64,000 bases of DNA from the NCBI RefSeq assembly GCF_018320785.1, contig NC_054866.1, forward strand, positions 11,187,385 to 11,251,384, read 5' to 3'. A model generated the notes under the pieces. That model was given only the letters and a program-made list of their open reading frames with translations, searched no databases and was not told the origin of the DNA. Origin of the DNA: Cheilinus undulatus (taxonomy: Eukaryota; Chordata; Actinopteri; Labriformes; Labridae). Both the position numbers and the translations under genes were made by a program. The number at the start of each line of letters is the position of its first letter. Within the stretch, counting starts at the first letter, position 1. Shown piece after piece: positions 1 through 11,465 of this stretch.

Positions 1-57
1 CAGCCTTGCTATTACAGGAGCGGAGGAGGCCACGGCTCCAAACACCAGATGTGGAAA
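1..57 (-). CDS. prss16: prss16 exon 6, cut by the window edge
   Basis: The CAG acceptor is at 58-60. The visible 19 codons read FPHLVFGAVASSAPVIARL, the segment after the S28 nucleophile elbow. The exon continues to the left of the window. Confidence 0.87.
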
Positions 58-3000
58 CTGTGAAGGAAGTAGAATAATGTCCACATAAACATTTAAGAAA
101 GGTCTCTGCATTAATTAAAGTCCCAGTCATGAAAAACAAGAAATGCACCTTTCCTCTGAACCAGGCAGACAGAGCTCCAGAGTACGAGCCTCCAAAGCTG
201 ATCCAGGTGTTCCTGTGGCTCAGGCCGAATCTTTGACTGATGAACTGGTGGAATACTGCCAAGTCAACTAGCCTGGATAGAAAATACACACCAAAAAATT
301 AAGGTCTAACATCATTATGATCAAAGATTGTTAAATCTTTCACATAAACAAGCCATACAGACGCCTGATGGATGCAAGGATATTTATATTTATAAAAGGC
401 ATTCACAGGGAAAATGCCAAATCCTTACTTTTATTTGATTCTGTTGGAAAAAAAAAATCCCTTGGTATAAGATTTTTTGATTCAATATTTCTAAATATTT
501 TTGATTATTTACTATATTATAATACTCTGTCCCCCCATAACAATGAGAGGGTCCTTGTAGTTTTTTCAGGGTTTTATCTTTTTATGTTTCAATTTCAGGA
601 AAAAAAATGATGTTTTATTTTGTAATGACTCAGTAGATTCAGTCTTTTAACAAGATCTGGAGAAATTTGTCTTCTCTATTCTCTATGTACAGATGCATGT
701 TGGCTCAAGGTTTCTGTAGTAGAAGGTGATCAGAGAGTCCAGTATTAATACTGGAAACCACAGAAGCCAGTGATTTGATGGTTGTAAATATAATGCATTG
801 TAATGGAATAGAATTTTACACATAATTTCAACACTCACGCCTGCTGGCTGCTCAGGCACACCAGGTTCTCTGTTTTAAGGCCATCAGGGTTGATGCTGTC
901 TCCATAGAAACGGTGCTCCAGAGTCAATATTAGAGCTCCATGTTCTTCAGCCATGTCGACATGGTGACCTGGGAAAGCATAGTTACATAAATACATGGTG
1001 TACCATGATCTAATAGATCTCTGAAGAAGAGAAGTGCAACAGCATAATCATTAAACATTTCAAGTGGCGTGTTTCTAGGAGTAATGACGCACGACTGCTT
1101 CATCCTCCTACAGGAGGTAAGAACCACTTGATCCTCATCATTAGGGTCCTAGACCCTATGAAAAGACATGATAGCTCTCAAAAAGTGAGGCCAGAACATT
1201 GTTGAGCACTTGCACACATGATTACTATGGCATCAGTAGCCACAGCAGTAATACCAGTGTTGTCATTTGGCTACTATATATTCTAGTCAACATCCAGCAA
1301 TGAAAGTCTCCAGTAAACAGGGTCCCTCTTTTAACTATAATACTGTTATTTCTTAGTGTAAGCCTTAGCTATTCAGTGCTACTGTTGCAAACAAGACGTT
1401 GCGATGATAAAGCTGTTCTTTGTCTTATAGAATAATTTTCAGGTATCAAATACTGGCATTACTAGTTTTCTAAGCTTTCCGTCTATGAAATGTGCACTAC
1501 ACAGATAACTGCGTGATAACATAATTGCATAAAAGGCTGCAAGTGTTGTTGTAGTCATTTAAAGGTTTACAAAAATTCCTGCAGAAAGGCCTGTAAGTGC
1601 ACAATAGTGTTACTGTTGCATTTTGCAGAAGTACTTTAATTTTCAAGAAAGGAAACATTTTTGTAAATGAGCTTATTTTGAAAGCAGTACTGTAAAATTT
1701 TCAGGTTTTGCATTTTTCATGCAACTTAATATTTGTTTATTTTGAGTCTAGAAATACACACTTCAAAACTGTCATTATTCACCGCATTTTCCTTGATAAT
1801 CAAGCAAGTGGACTCCCAATACCAGTTATGTATTATATTATAATCATGATAGCAAATCACAGTCCAGTCCAGTCTGTCCAGTATAATTGTAATCACACAT
1901 TATTACCAGATCATGCAGCATTAATCATGCTGATCAGCAGATGAAGTGCACTTCAAAGCAGATCAAAATACCACCTTTCTAGTCAGTCTGCAATTCCTCC
2001 ACTCATGCACTGGTCTGGCTCTGGCATGTGCCAAAAGGGCCACCAGAGTCTGCTCTGCTCAAGATACCTGGATCCATGAGGCTATTTTAAGCAGAGCCCA
2101 ATGCCAAAACAGGTTAACTCATGTTGAGAAGATCAACACAAAAAGGAACAAGAACACACAGAGCATTTGGTTGATTTTAAAACACAACACAGTGCTTGGA
2201 CCCCTGAGTGGTCACAGAGGTAACACAATACCATGAATAGAAGCAGCTCATTTTCAGGTTAAAGATGACAGGATTTTATATGAAATGGCCCTTCCTTTCT
2301 GAAAATATAACCTTTTTAATTCCTGACTCACCCATGAAAGAAGTTAAAAGATTGGGAAAAATATAAGGATGAACAGCAAATCAACTTTCGAAAGACAAAG
2401 TAATCTATTGTTTAAATGCTACTCTCACAATGACCTTGATTGCCACCACATGATCCTGCATTTCCCCAAATGAACTTATAGTTCTCTTGTGATGATCTCC
2501 CATCACCAGATGCTCTGGGCCATGCCTCACTTCTGAAACAGATCCAGTGGGTGAGGGTGCCTGCCATTGGTCAGACTGAAACCATAGCAAGCATGCAATG
2601 CTGCAGACATGGAGTAAGTGGAATTTGTAAGTTACTAACATGCTTGTTTTGCTGTCTGGACTGGGTCTGGACAGATACTGTGAACAAATAGAAAGGGCTC
2701 TGCCTCCTCCAACAAAACACAATTATTTCAAGTGTGGCAACATGTTCTTTCACATCCTGCCTGCATGCACCCACACTAGTTACCCTGCATGTCCAATACA
2801 TTTTTCTCAAACATGGTTTCTGTCTTTTCAGTCGGCTCTTGGATGGCTTTGCGAGGCTTTAATAGTTAGATTGACAGCTCTGTTGATGAATGCAGCTCAT
2901 GCAGCGCTATGTTTGCTGGATTAGCAGGAGGATTTTAGCTTGTCTTTTGATCAACAGAAAGGAACTATGTGAACCTCAGCTTTAAACTGAAATTGCTGCT

Positions 3001-6000
3001 GCCTTACAAGAAATTTGAGAAAAGCCATTATTAAAAATCAAAGGTCAGCCAGTGACTCCATGGAGAGAATTATGAGCTAGGAGGTGGAGGGTGTAGAATT
3101 ATGAGAAGCTGAACAGTACAGGGTAAGGAGCTTACAAGCAAGTGTCATCTTACTAACAACATGATGCTTCTTTCCACTTTCACTCCTTTGAATTTCTGTC
3201 AGCCAGTTGGATTCATAGATCATGCATTTTCTCTATTTTATGTCTATGTGCTGTTTAAAGACCTGCATAGATGAGAACATGTTAATCTACCTGCAAGAAC
3301 ATCAAACTCAAAGATGGGGCCTTCTCCTCCGATGAAGAGGAACACCGGACCGTCAGGATGCCGCCAAAACGCCTCATTCACAAAGAACCTCTGCAGAGAA
3401 AATGAATGTCTCATTTAAAGCAGCAGCACATTCAAAGCCTTTATTGAACTCTACAGTGGACTCATTTGCATATTGGCAGCCTGAAATCGTAGTGAGAGAC
3501 AAATAAAGCTCTGCATTTCTGTTGGTTAACGCCATCCTGGCAGTGTTTGGTGGAGCAGGGGAGCCAAGCAGGTTCAGCCAGATTTTCTTCACATGAATGT
3601 CTTCATCAGTGCAGCTCTCAAAAACCTTTTTGTGTTGATTTTGGCAGCTGATTAACGTATACAAAAGCACTACACCTAGTATCATGAAGATCTTGACGTT
3701 ATGTTGGGTGTGAATTTGCAAGGCCGCCCATAAGGAAGGCAAAAAAAGGAGGAACTTCTAGAGAAATCAGAGATAACGTTCCTTAGAAGCCATTACGAAA
3801 CTGCATGTTCCTTTTACAGCTCGGTATCAGAAAGTGCATGCTGTTTTTTTCTTACGGCCTTGGCAGATAAAATCTGATGCAAAGAAGTTTGCATAAGTCA
3901 TAATTGTCCAGAACCAGAAAAAAAAACTGATCTGCATGGAGGACATTTTCCTAAAAAGTCATCATTAACAGACGGTAAAACAGCAAATTAATCTTGATTC
4001 CTCAACATCATACAACAAACTCTGTCCTCTTTGGTGGCGTTAAACTTTATAGTATGGCTTCTGAGCCGACTGATCTCATATTACATCTAAATTATACAGC
4101 ATAGGTCAGCTGTTATATTAGCTTTCCATAAGTTAGCCTAGCTGTTTCAGAACACTGAGCAATCCAAGAACATGAGTGGGCCTTTTCATGTTACTGCCCT
4201 CATGCACTCACTCTGCAGTGAGTTATAAAAGACTGTTATGAGAGAGTAATCACTGAGGCACTGCTCAGTGTCTACCTGTGAGAAGGTGCGGAGGTCTTGT
4301 CGGTTGAAGTGGTCGAGCCGCTGCTGAATCCGGCCCTCCTTCACATGTTGGAGACCTCTGGTTGTCTGCCTCAAGAGATGCTGCTTGGCTCTCTGCAGCT
4401 GCAGGTGACGTACACGCTCCTTTATCTTCCACAGTATTCCTCCTGGCATTAAAAAACAGAGAGGAAAAGGAAAAACGTGGATGAAATATTGAAAATAATG
4501 CAAACCTTAATTTTTCTACGGTTGTTTTGGTGGTTTTTTTGCAGGAAGTTCATGCCTTATATTCAGAAAAATAAGAGACGAACATAATTGCATACAGGCA
4601 TCCTGTTAAAACTACAGAAAATAGTTGGTTATATTCTGAATATTTTATTTTTTATTTTCCAATAATTTTCAGTGATTGTTAACATGCAGAATTGTTTGCT
4701 TTTTCCCACTCAGTTGACTCCTTTAAAAATATTTGTTAGCATTTGTTCCATCAATTTGGGGCATTTAATTTCGGATCACTCACAGTCGCACTTTTTCCAA
4801 ATCAAGGCTTCACAGAATGTTTCCAGACTTATCTTCAAAATGTGATAAATGTAACTGACAAATCTCCTCCACAGCTTTGTTCTGTGCCCCAGGATAGAGA
4901 GATACTGGATACAAATTTTTGAAGCCTTCACGGATATCTAATACTCATATTGAACCCAAGCCCGCTTTAATATTGATAGGAACCTTGGATAAAAAATCTG
5001 AGAATGAATTTTAAGCTTCTGGAAGAAAACAAGAGGCCGCCACCTTAAGAGTGTTGCCCAAAGAACTGACTTTGTGTCTCTAAAGGGACAAAGATTCACT
5101 ACTTAACAAGAGTCTGTCACCCCTCGTCTGTTACCTAAAGAGCGATTCTTAATAGACTCAGTAAAGTTGACTGTCTGTTTATGGGGCTTTTTTATTTTTC
5201 ATTGCAATTCCATCTTATTACTTAGTACCTGGGGGTCTGGACCACCCTGGGGGTTGTGACACAGTGAGAGGGGGTTGCCAGATGCCTTCTAAAACAAGGA
5301 ATATTTCAAAAATTATTTCAAATTGTATATTTTATCCATTTTTAATAAAAATATATGCATGAAATTAGTTAAATTTAATATAAAACATGTTAATTTGGTG
5401 AGATTTATGCTGAAATCAAAATAATGTTTTTTAAAAAAAGTTAAAATGTAAGTCTGCACATGACTATGCCTCAACCACCTTCAGGCACAGTGGGGTCCCT
5501 GGTCTCTCGCACCTCTATTTTGGGGGTCACCGGTGAAAAGGTTGGGAACCTCTGACTTAGCACATTGCAGAAGGGGTGTGGGGTGTTGTGTTTATGTTTA
5601 TGTTTTATTTTTATTTTTATGTTGAAATTGTTTGCTGTCTTTGTTTTTTGTTATTTTTTTTCCTAAATGAAAACTTAAATGGCGTTTTTCTGTCCAGCAT
5701 TATTTACCCTGTCTTCAATAAGACCAGGCCCAGATTAAGAATACAGAGGCCCCTGGGCACAAAATCCTTACTTGTTTTCTCATTTTGAAATCCTATCCTG
5801 TTAAATAAATTGAAATAATTTTGTGGTTTTATGTAAATAAAAATAAGGGTTTGAACCTGGTAAAATTCTGGATTTCTGTGGTTAATTATCAATAATCTTC
5901 AATTTTAACACACTTTAAAATACCATTATTTTGGATTTAAAATAATTTTTGCTAAATTTTGGATTCTTTTACTGTCATAAACCAATAGTACTCTATTTGG

Positions 6001-6930
6001 ATACACACCTGCTTTTATTTTGAAAGAAAATAAGGAACCAGGGTTCTTAAAGATGAACGTAACCACAGAAAGGAACTGATTTGTCCACTGAACCGTATAT
6101 TTTGGGGGGGGTTGTTTGTTTTTTTTTCTTTTTGCTAAAATGAGACACTAAGGAGACGTGGTGGACTTGTGTGCTGAAAGGAGACATTCAGCATGGGATT
6201 TTTCCTTTATTTAAATGGATGCACTAATTATGGACCTTAATCGCATTGCAATTAATGCCTTCATGCAAAAAAAAAAAAAAAAAAAAAAAAAAGCTGGCGA
6301 ACCAAATTTGATCTATTAACACACTGGGGTTTAAGTCCATATCACTGACAAGATGAGCTGACAGAAATATCAGAAACTCCATATCTTGGCACCAGTGGCC
6401 TGGTGGTTGTATCACATTCCCCATGTACAGAGGCTGTCGTTCTCGATGCAGGTGGCAAGGGTTCGAAGCCTGTGGTTCCTTTCTGCACATTCCCCTCTCT
6501 CTCTCTTCCCCTGACTCGATCTACAGTTCTGTCTGAATAAATGCAATTTTAAAGGTTTGAATTTCCTTGAATTAATTATTTAAAGCCACAGGCTCAGAAT
6601 CTGTGATCTATTTCAGGAACAGTCAACACTCAACAATCTCTTGATATCTACTGTCATCATCGGGCACGTGAATCTGTTGCTCAGAAAGTCTTCCGGAAAT
6701 CCCCATCAGAGAGTGTTTGATCACGTCAGTGCCACATATGTGCTGCTGGAAGTCTGACTTCAACTTTACAGAGCCATTACCCAAACACAACAGAAGCTAT
6801 AAGACTCAAAAGTCAATTTTAAAACAATGAACAGATTAAAAATCAGGGTAAAACATATTTTTAACTTACCAGCATCAACAGAGTTTAAGAGCAGTAGGAG
6901 GATGAGACAGCGGGCTGGTGAGAAGATCAT
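1..6930 (-). CDS. prss16: prss16, thymus-specific serine protease (peptidase S28), 5' part, six exons
   Basis: Coding exons on the minus strand are 6930-6870, 4442-4276, 3390-3291, 968-839, 272-149 and 57-1 (continuing past the left edge). All junctions have AG acceptors and GT donors and keep one frame for 213 codons. Residues 1-20 form a signal peptide with a leucine run, as expected of a secreted or endosomal/lysosomal enzyme. Family S28 signatures follow: FWRHPDGPVFLFIGGEGP, LEHRFYG, the nucleophile motif GGSYSG (Ser about 182) and FPHLVFGAVASSAPV. LEHRFYG and WFRGKFPHL fit PRSS16 better than PRCP or DPP7, which have AEHRYYG and MKYPH. By family knowledge it is a serine carboxypeptidase-like protease expressed in thymic cortical epithelium. 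The charge-relay Asp and His would lie beyond the edge. I see no break in this part. Confidence 0.9.
149..272 (-). CDS. prss16: prss16 exon 5 (catalytic serine)
   Basis: 124 nt; carries GGSYSG with the presumed nucleophile Ser182, followed by ALSAWFRGK. The donor GTGCAT is weaker than the others, but it is needed to join Lys to the next exon's FPHL exactly as in the family, and it leaves an intron of only 91 bp. Confidence 0.88.
839..968 (-). CDS. prss16: prss16 exon 4
   Basis: 130 nt encoding GHHVDMAEEHGALILTLEH, then RFYGDSINPDGL and LSSQQ. LEHRFYG is the conserved S28 motif. Donor GTGAGT; the split codon joins to Ala at exon 5. Confidence 0.9.
969..3290. other. prss16 intron 3, no gene seen
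   Basis: AT-rich intron of about 2.3 kb. Short open frames on both strands show no recognisable domain and no splice context, and I see no clear transposon ends. Intron 2 (3391-4275) is likewise featureless. Confidence 0.6.
3291..3390 (-). CDS. prss16: prss16 exon 3
   Basis: 100 nt encoding RFFVNEAFWRHPDGPVFL followed by FIGGEGPIFEFDVLA, the first core strand region of the S28 alpha/beta-hydrolase fold. Acceptor TGCAG, donor GTAGAT; phase 0 in, phase 1 out. Confidence 0.9.
4276..4442 (-). CDS. prss16: prss16 exon 2
   Basis: 167 nt, residues 21-76. A basic, Gln/Arg/Leu-rich propeptide-like stretch leads into QQRLDHFNRQDLRTFSQ, the usual S28 entry motif (…LDHF…). The acceptor is a T-rich tract with CAG; the donor is GTAGAC. 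Confidence 0.88.
5222..5556. repeat. hAT-like non-autonomous fragment in prss16 intron 1
   Basis: The right end, read on the minus strand, starts CAGAGGTTCCCAACCTTTT, the typical terminus of dispersed hAT-type repeats in fish. The left part keeps the GGGTC/GGGGGTT pieces usual just inside such ends. The interior is AT-rich and the left boundary is approximate. Confidence 0.45.
6383..6545 (+). repeat. tRNA-derived SINE fragment
   Basis: A box A-like stretch (CCTGGTGGTTGTATCACATT) is followed by the box B-like GGTTCGAAGCC, then the body typical of a common fish SINE (CTCTCTCTCTTCCC, then a TGAATAAATGCAA tail). It lies in prss16 intron 1. A 26-nt A-tract at 6267-6292 lies just upstream and may be an older tail. 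Confidence 0.6.
6870..6930 (-). CDS. prss16: prss16 exon 1 (start codon and signal peptide)
   Basis: The ATG is at 6930-6928. It encodes MIFSPARCLILLLLLNSVDA, a short basic n-region and a leucine-rich core, then the donor GTAAGTT. The exon ends in phase 1. The start is chosen because it gives a clean signal peptide joined in frame to exon 2. Confidence 0.88.
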
Positions 6931-7904
6931 CTTTACTATCAGCTAAACTGACTGAGGAGGATGACCTCTCAGGGGCTCCCTTTAAACCCTCAGAAAGACG
7001 CTGGAGACCATGAAAAATGAGACAGTGTTTGATATTAGATATCTGTAGTGTGTTATAATCTCCATCCATCTTGTGAAGATAGCAGAGTAAGAAAAGCAGA
7101 AGACAGAGAGTGTTTGCATGTGTACGCAGAGTATATGACCACTCAGCAAAACAACATAGTGATGTAAAGATTTTTCTGCATGTGTTGGCTTTCTCAGACT
7201 CCTCTGGTTACAGAAGCATTTTTCATTCACAGCAACAACTGGATAAAGTTTTAAACATATGTATTAGTATCAAATTAAATTTAAGGTTCAAAATAAATAT
7301 CATTTAGTTTCCTTCAAAGCCACATCCTGAGCTCAATAAGGGTCTGGAGTCATCTCAGTTTCCTGCAAACATTTGGAATATGTTATCAACATTTTAATTC
7401 GTGACAAAGTTCAGAAAATATGACTCATGTTTTTTCCACTTTTCTCAGTACAAACATTTTTAGATGCACAAAGCCTTGAGATGTTAAAGATATAATTGTT
7501 CATAAGAAAGCAGAGTTTAAAAAACAAATAAATAAAACACGGGTCACACTGATGCTGATCTAATACATCATTAAGTTGTTAATGTAAACCATTTACCCAG
7601 CAGCTTCCTTTGAAATTTCCAGGTGTGATTGAGAAGTATTAACACTTAGTGTTCATAAAAATGCAGCATTCAGCTTTTTAAAAGAAACCTGCATATTAAG
7701 GCATGTCACCTTGATCAAATTAACATTAATACCTTCTGTATGGATGTTGTGTACAAAAACACACTTAGTTTCTACATTCTGGGGAAATTTCAAGGACTAG
7801 ATTCACCTGTAGGCTGCCATTTTTATGTAATGCATTCTGGGTAGTGATGTTATTGGGCAGATTTCTTATTCACATCTATTTGACATTTACTTTTTCCTCA
7901 AAGT

Positions 7905-8122
7905 CTTCTTTGCTAAGTCAAGTTCTTCACATCACACCACGTCTTTATAAACTTTGCTTTGTGCACTCGGGTACAGTCATGTTGGACCATCCCCAAACTG
8001 TTGCCAAAAAGTTGGAAGCATAGCATTGTCCAAAATGTCTTGGTATGCTGAAGCATTAAGATTGGCCTTCACTGGAGATAAGTAGCCTAGCCCAAACCCT
8101 GAAAAACAGCCTCAAACCATTA
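7905..8122 (-). pseudogene. Tc1 transposase fragment (TACACTATA family), inverted
   Basis: Read on the minus strand this matches the second half of the transposase at 38401-38600: a VFQGLG-like stretch, then AYQDILDNAMLPTFWQQFGD and a degraded copy of the second catalytic-Asp region. It is truncated at both ends with several frame breaks. Paralogous copies lie at 18080-18305 and, shortened, at 32312-32395. Confidence 0.7.
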
Positions 8123-8715
8123 TCCCTCTTCCTCTATGTATGTACTCTGCCAAGCTCTAGTGACATTCACACACCATGCACAGCTTCTACTTTTAGAAAG
8201 AGACAACCACATCCTGCTAGTTGTCCAAGATATCTGCACAAGCACTTCTGTAGCAGGCAAATATGTTGGTTCCTGTTGCGCCTGGTTCAAGTGACAACCA
8301 GACATGCATTCCAGATACTTTTAATGTTCTGTAAGTCAATGTGGCTGGTGGGCTGTGCAAACTTGCCCCCACACTTAGCAATGATCCTGTTGTTATTTGG
8401 CTGCTAATTTCCATTGAAGGTGCCTTACCTTGCAAAGCAGATGGATTTGCCAGACTGTCTGGCCAGTATCATTTGAGGAAAACGAGGCAGTAGCCAAGGT
8501 GGGGTTAAGATGTTCAGTGAACCAACAGCAATGGCTGCCTCCAGTGTAGCTGTTGGCTTGGATGTAGTTTAGTATAGTAGTGTCAAGACCACACTATCCA
8601 AGAACAAGACTTGCCCTAGACCAGAGTGCACAGAGACCAAGACAAGGCCAAGACTCTTGGGGGTCGAGACCGAGTCAAGACCGACACAAGACTAAGACCA
8701 AGACAAGACTAAGAC

Positions 8716-9899
8716 CAGACCCGGCAGCATGGGCAGGCATTGGGGGCCGTGCCCCCAGCCGTGCCCCCAGCCATGCCCGCCCTGGGACTTGGAGCAGTCC
8801 ATATTTGGGTTTTGTTTTTTCGTCGGAGTAGCCATCTTCTATCATTCCTATCTCGATTTGTCGAACCTACAATTCAACCAATCCGACCCAGGAATGAAGG
8901 CAACATTCTAACAAATAGAGGGGGCGGGTCGCTGAGTCATAGCGAGTCATATGTTCATGGCGTTCACCATCGCTAGTGCGCAGTGAACTGAACATGGATA
9001 TCTGGAATTCTTTCCAAAAAATACAAAAGTACCAAGGACAAGTGACGATGCGGACAGGAGCGAGCAGGAAGCAGCGCCATACAGCTTCACTTCTATTGAA
9101 AACATAAGCACCAAAGTCGACAGCCGCACTGGAGTAAACATTCGTGGCAGGAGGGTTAGCTACAGCAGCTAGGGAGTATACGGAGCAGCACCAAGCAGCG
9201 TAACTCATCTGCATGGAAGAAACGTGAGTGACGACGTCAACAACAAAAACACCACCAAGGTTCACGGTAACATTACAGCCGTGAGGAACAGTAACATGCC
9301 ATTGCAGTCTAGTGACCTTGACACAGAAAAGCCCCAAAGACCATTCATGCAGAGCTTTCCTCCACGCCTTTTCTCTGGGAAAAAGTCTGTGCTGGCCTGT
9401 TGCTGTTCCTCGCGGCTGTAATGTTACCATGAACCTCGGTGGTGTTGTTGTTGTTGACGTCGTCACTCACGTTTCTTCCATGCAGATGAGCTACGCTGCT
9501 TGTCGCTGCTCCTTGTGCTCCCTAGCTGCTGTAGCTAACCCTCCTAGCATGAATGTTTACCCCAGTGTGCAGTTTGACATCAGTGCTTATGTTTCTAATA
9601 GAAGTGAAGCTGTATGGTGCTGCTCTCTGCACGCTGCAGCCCTTGTTGCTGTACTTCTTGACATAAATGCTTGACTTTTGAGTTTTATAAATCGAATAAA
9701 TAAAAATTGAATAAATGTTTTTTTAGATTATGGGATGAACTGCCCCTTTTTAGTGAGATAAAAATGATTTCTCAGCACTGTACTACTCAGCACTGCCACT
9801 ATTTAGCCTGACGCAAATAAAATTTAGGTTGAAAAGGTGTGCCCCCCCCCCAAAAAATGTAATGCCCCCCCCTCTAATTTGTTTCTGCAGCCGGGTCTG
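8716..9899. mobile_element. foldback hAT-type non-autonomous element
   Basis: Begins CAGACCCGGCAGCA and ends TGCAGCCGGGTCTG, giving imperfect terminal inverted repeats of about 13-14 bp. It is flanked by the 8-bp near-duplication ACTAAGAC (8708-8715) and ACTAACAC (9900-9907), as expected for hAT. The shorter MITE in unit 2 lacks it. It contains a large internal inverted repeat (9065-9640) and GC-rich C-tracts just inside both ends. The long open frames on both strands are mirror images of this palindrome, not a transposase. Confidence 0.75.
9065..9640. repeat. long inverted repeat inside the hAT element
   Basis: The left arm (about 9065-9300) and right arm (about 9403-9640) are reverse complements at roughly 85-90 percent by eye. 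They flank a spacer of about 100 bp that has the pieces AAAGCCCCAAAGACC and AGTCTGTGCTGGCC. The arms explain why conceptual peptides on opposite strands share the same words (for example VVDVVTHVSSMQMSYAA). Confidence 0.8.
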
Positions 9900-10999
9900 A
9901 CTAACACCATAAAAATAAATATTTCTTTAGACCATGACAAGGTTGAACAGTTGAAGAGCATTCTCTCTTTAATTTTAGTTTTCTTTTTGATGAATTTGAC
10001 AGATAAAAACAAGGTGTCTGCAACTCTATCAAGGCAAAACATGCAAAAAATCTCAAATCTGAACAAATTTGTTCAACTTACTTCTTGCAAGAAAATAAAT
10101 CCTTGCATGTAACTGACAAGTCTGTAATTATTTTAAATATCTGAAAAGGAGATGTGTATCTAGATTTATCAGTGTTCAGAGAGATTTCTGACTAGAAATC
10201 AGATGCTCTGATGTCCAAGTTTTTGCAGGTGTAGCTTTTTGTTGTTTTAGTAAGTGCTTCTCCTTATTATCACATTAATGAAGTCAAAAAATAGTAAATC
10301 AGCACGTCCCCATGGAAAATCCCAAGTCTGGCCAGTCCAAGACGGAGACAAGCTCAAGTAAAAATGCTCTTGAGTCTGTGACAAGACCAAGACAATCAAA
10401 ATGTGGTCTTGAGACCGGTCTCAAGACCAAGACTGTTATCGAGTACTACAACACTAGGGCAGTTTTTTCAGAAATGAACCACATTTTATTATTAAAACAG
10501 CAGCAAAGAGCCACACTTAAAGCTTTAAATGAGAGAAAAAAATGTCTTTTTGGTGAGATTGCGTTTGGTACAGGCAGGGTTGAGTTACACTGTAAGCCAG
10601 TATACACAATGGCTACAACAATGGTAGCGATTAGCTTGGACGTAGCTGTAGAATAGTGGCAGTTTAATCAGACCTTGACCACATTTCTGTAATAAAACGA
10701 GCCACACTCAAAGCTCTCAGCAGAGAATTTTTTTCATGTCTCCTGATAGATTTCAGGCGTGAATTTTAGTAACAGATAAGTTCACTGTTCAAACACTAAG
10801 GTAGAGATAGCCTGGATAACGCCAGCTAGCATTGTAGCTGTGTGTGTCTACTACCTCATTTTGTCTTGTTGCTCTGATTGGCTCGTTATGAGTGTGACAG
10901 GCAGAACATTCATCCAATCACTAACACTTTAGACTGATAGGGTGATGCACTGTAATTCTCTGCCAGGATGCTCAAGGCCTGACTGAACTCCATGTCTTT

Positions 11000-11465
11000 G
11001 ATTGTGACTAGGTTGAGGAAGTGTCTTCAACATGCTATGTGCCATTATTGAATTCAAACCCAAAGATAACAGCATTAAGGAAATGTCCATGTTTTAAATA
11101 CAGTAGTCTATGGTTGAAGCTCATCTGCACTGTATATTCAAGAGAAGAAGCATAATTCAATGATCAACAATCAATTCAAATTTCAGCTATTGCCACAAAA
11201 CAAAAATGTAATTTGTGTTGTAACAATTTCAAAGTTTTGCAATGCTTGAACTGGTGGAAAGCTCATGAACGTCACAGTGACAAGTATTTCTAGGCCAAGG
11301 GAACTAAGGCGGTGTGAGTTTCCTGTCTTATAATCTATCACCTCTATCTGTCCTTCTCTAACCTCAGACTTGTAAAGTTCAGGAAGAGGAAATTAAGCGC
11401 CGTGTATTTTATTGCCACATTTATTTCAGCGCACAGAAACGCTGCCATTCTCATTGTGTCGAGAC
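11000..11465 (+). promoter_or_regulatory. conserved GPCR 5' flank with probable 3' splice acceptor
   Basis: About 450 bp upstream of the ATG is closely conserved in all three units (also 24020-24468 and 33015-33471). It ends in a pyrimidine-rich tract and TTATTTCAG (CAG ends at 11429), 36 bp before the ATG. This suggests an untranslated first exon spliced onto the single coding exon, as in many class A GPCR genes. Just upstream, CAGGAAGAGGAAA is an ETS/PU.1-like string and CTTATAA could serve as a TATA box; both are weak inferences. Confidence 0.45.

Larger units (their letters stand above)
8578..10456. mobile_element. TAGTGTTGTA-type MITE, carrying a nested hAT
   Basis: Left end TAGTGTCAAGACC, right end GTACTACAACACTA (reverse TAGTGTTGTAGTAC). 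The interior is full of CAAGACCAAGAC-like repeats. The unit 2 counterpart (19430-19619) is a 190-bp version with the same ends, so this copy is longer by a private segment plus the hAT at 8716-9899. There is no transposase; superfamily uncertain. Confidence 0.65.
8436..10990 (+). repeat. dispersed repeat (TTGCAAAGC ... CCAATCAC type), interrupted copy
   Basis: The left piece (from 8436, with GATGGATTTGCCAG) and the right piece (to about 10990, with CTCTGATTGGCTCGTTATGA and ACATTCATCCAATCAC) match the two ends of repeats at 50990-51450 and, inverted, at 58690-59320. Here the repeat is interrupted by the MITE at 8578-10456. It is probably a non-autonomous DNA transposon; no coding capacity is seen. 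Units 2 and 3 carry the same copy. Confidence 0.55.

Noticed and set aside
2405-2924. Overlapping frames on both strands in prss16 intron 3
   Set aside because: No family resemblance and no usable splice sites; inside an intron of a well-supported gene.
5720-5760. GGCCCAGATTAAGAATACAG ... GGCCCC similarity to 58165-58220
   Set aside because: Too short to define a repeat family from this window alone.
8867-9674. Long frames on both strands (199 and 120 codons) inside the hAT element
   Set aside because: They are the two arms of an inverted repeat read on opposite strands; no transposase or other motif.
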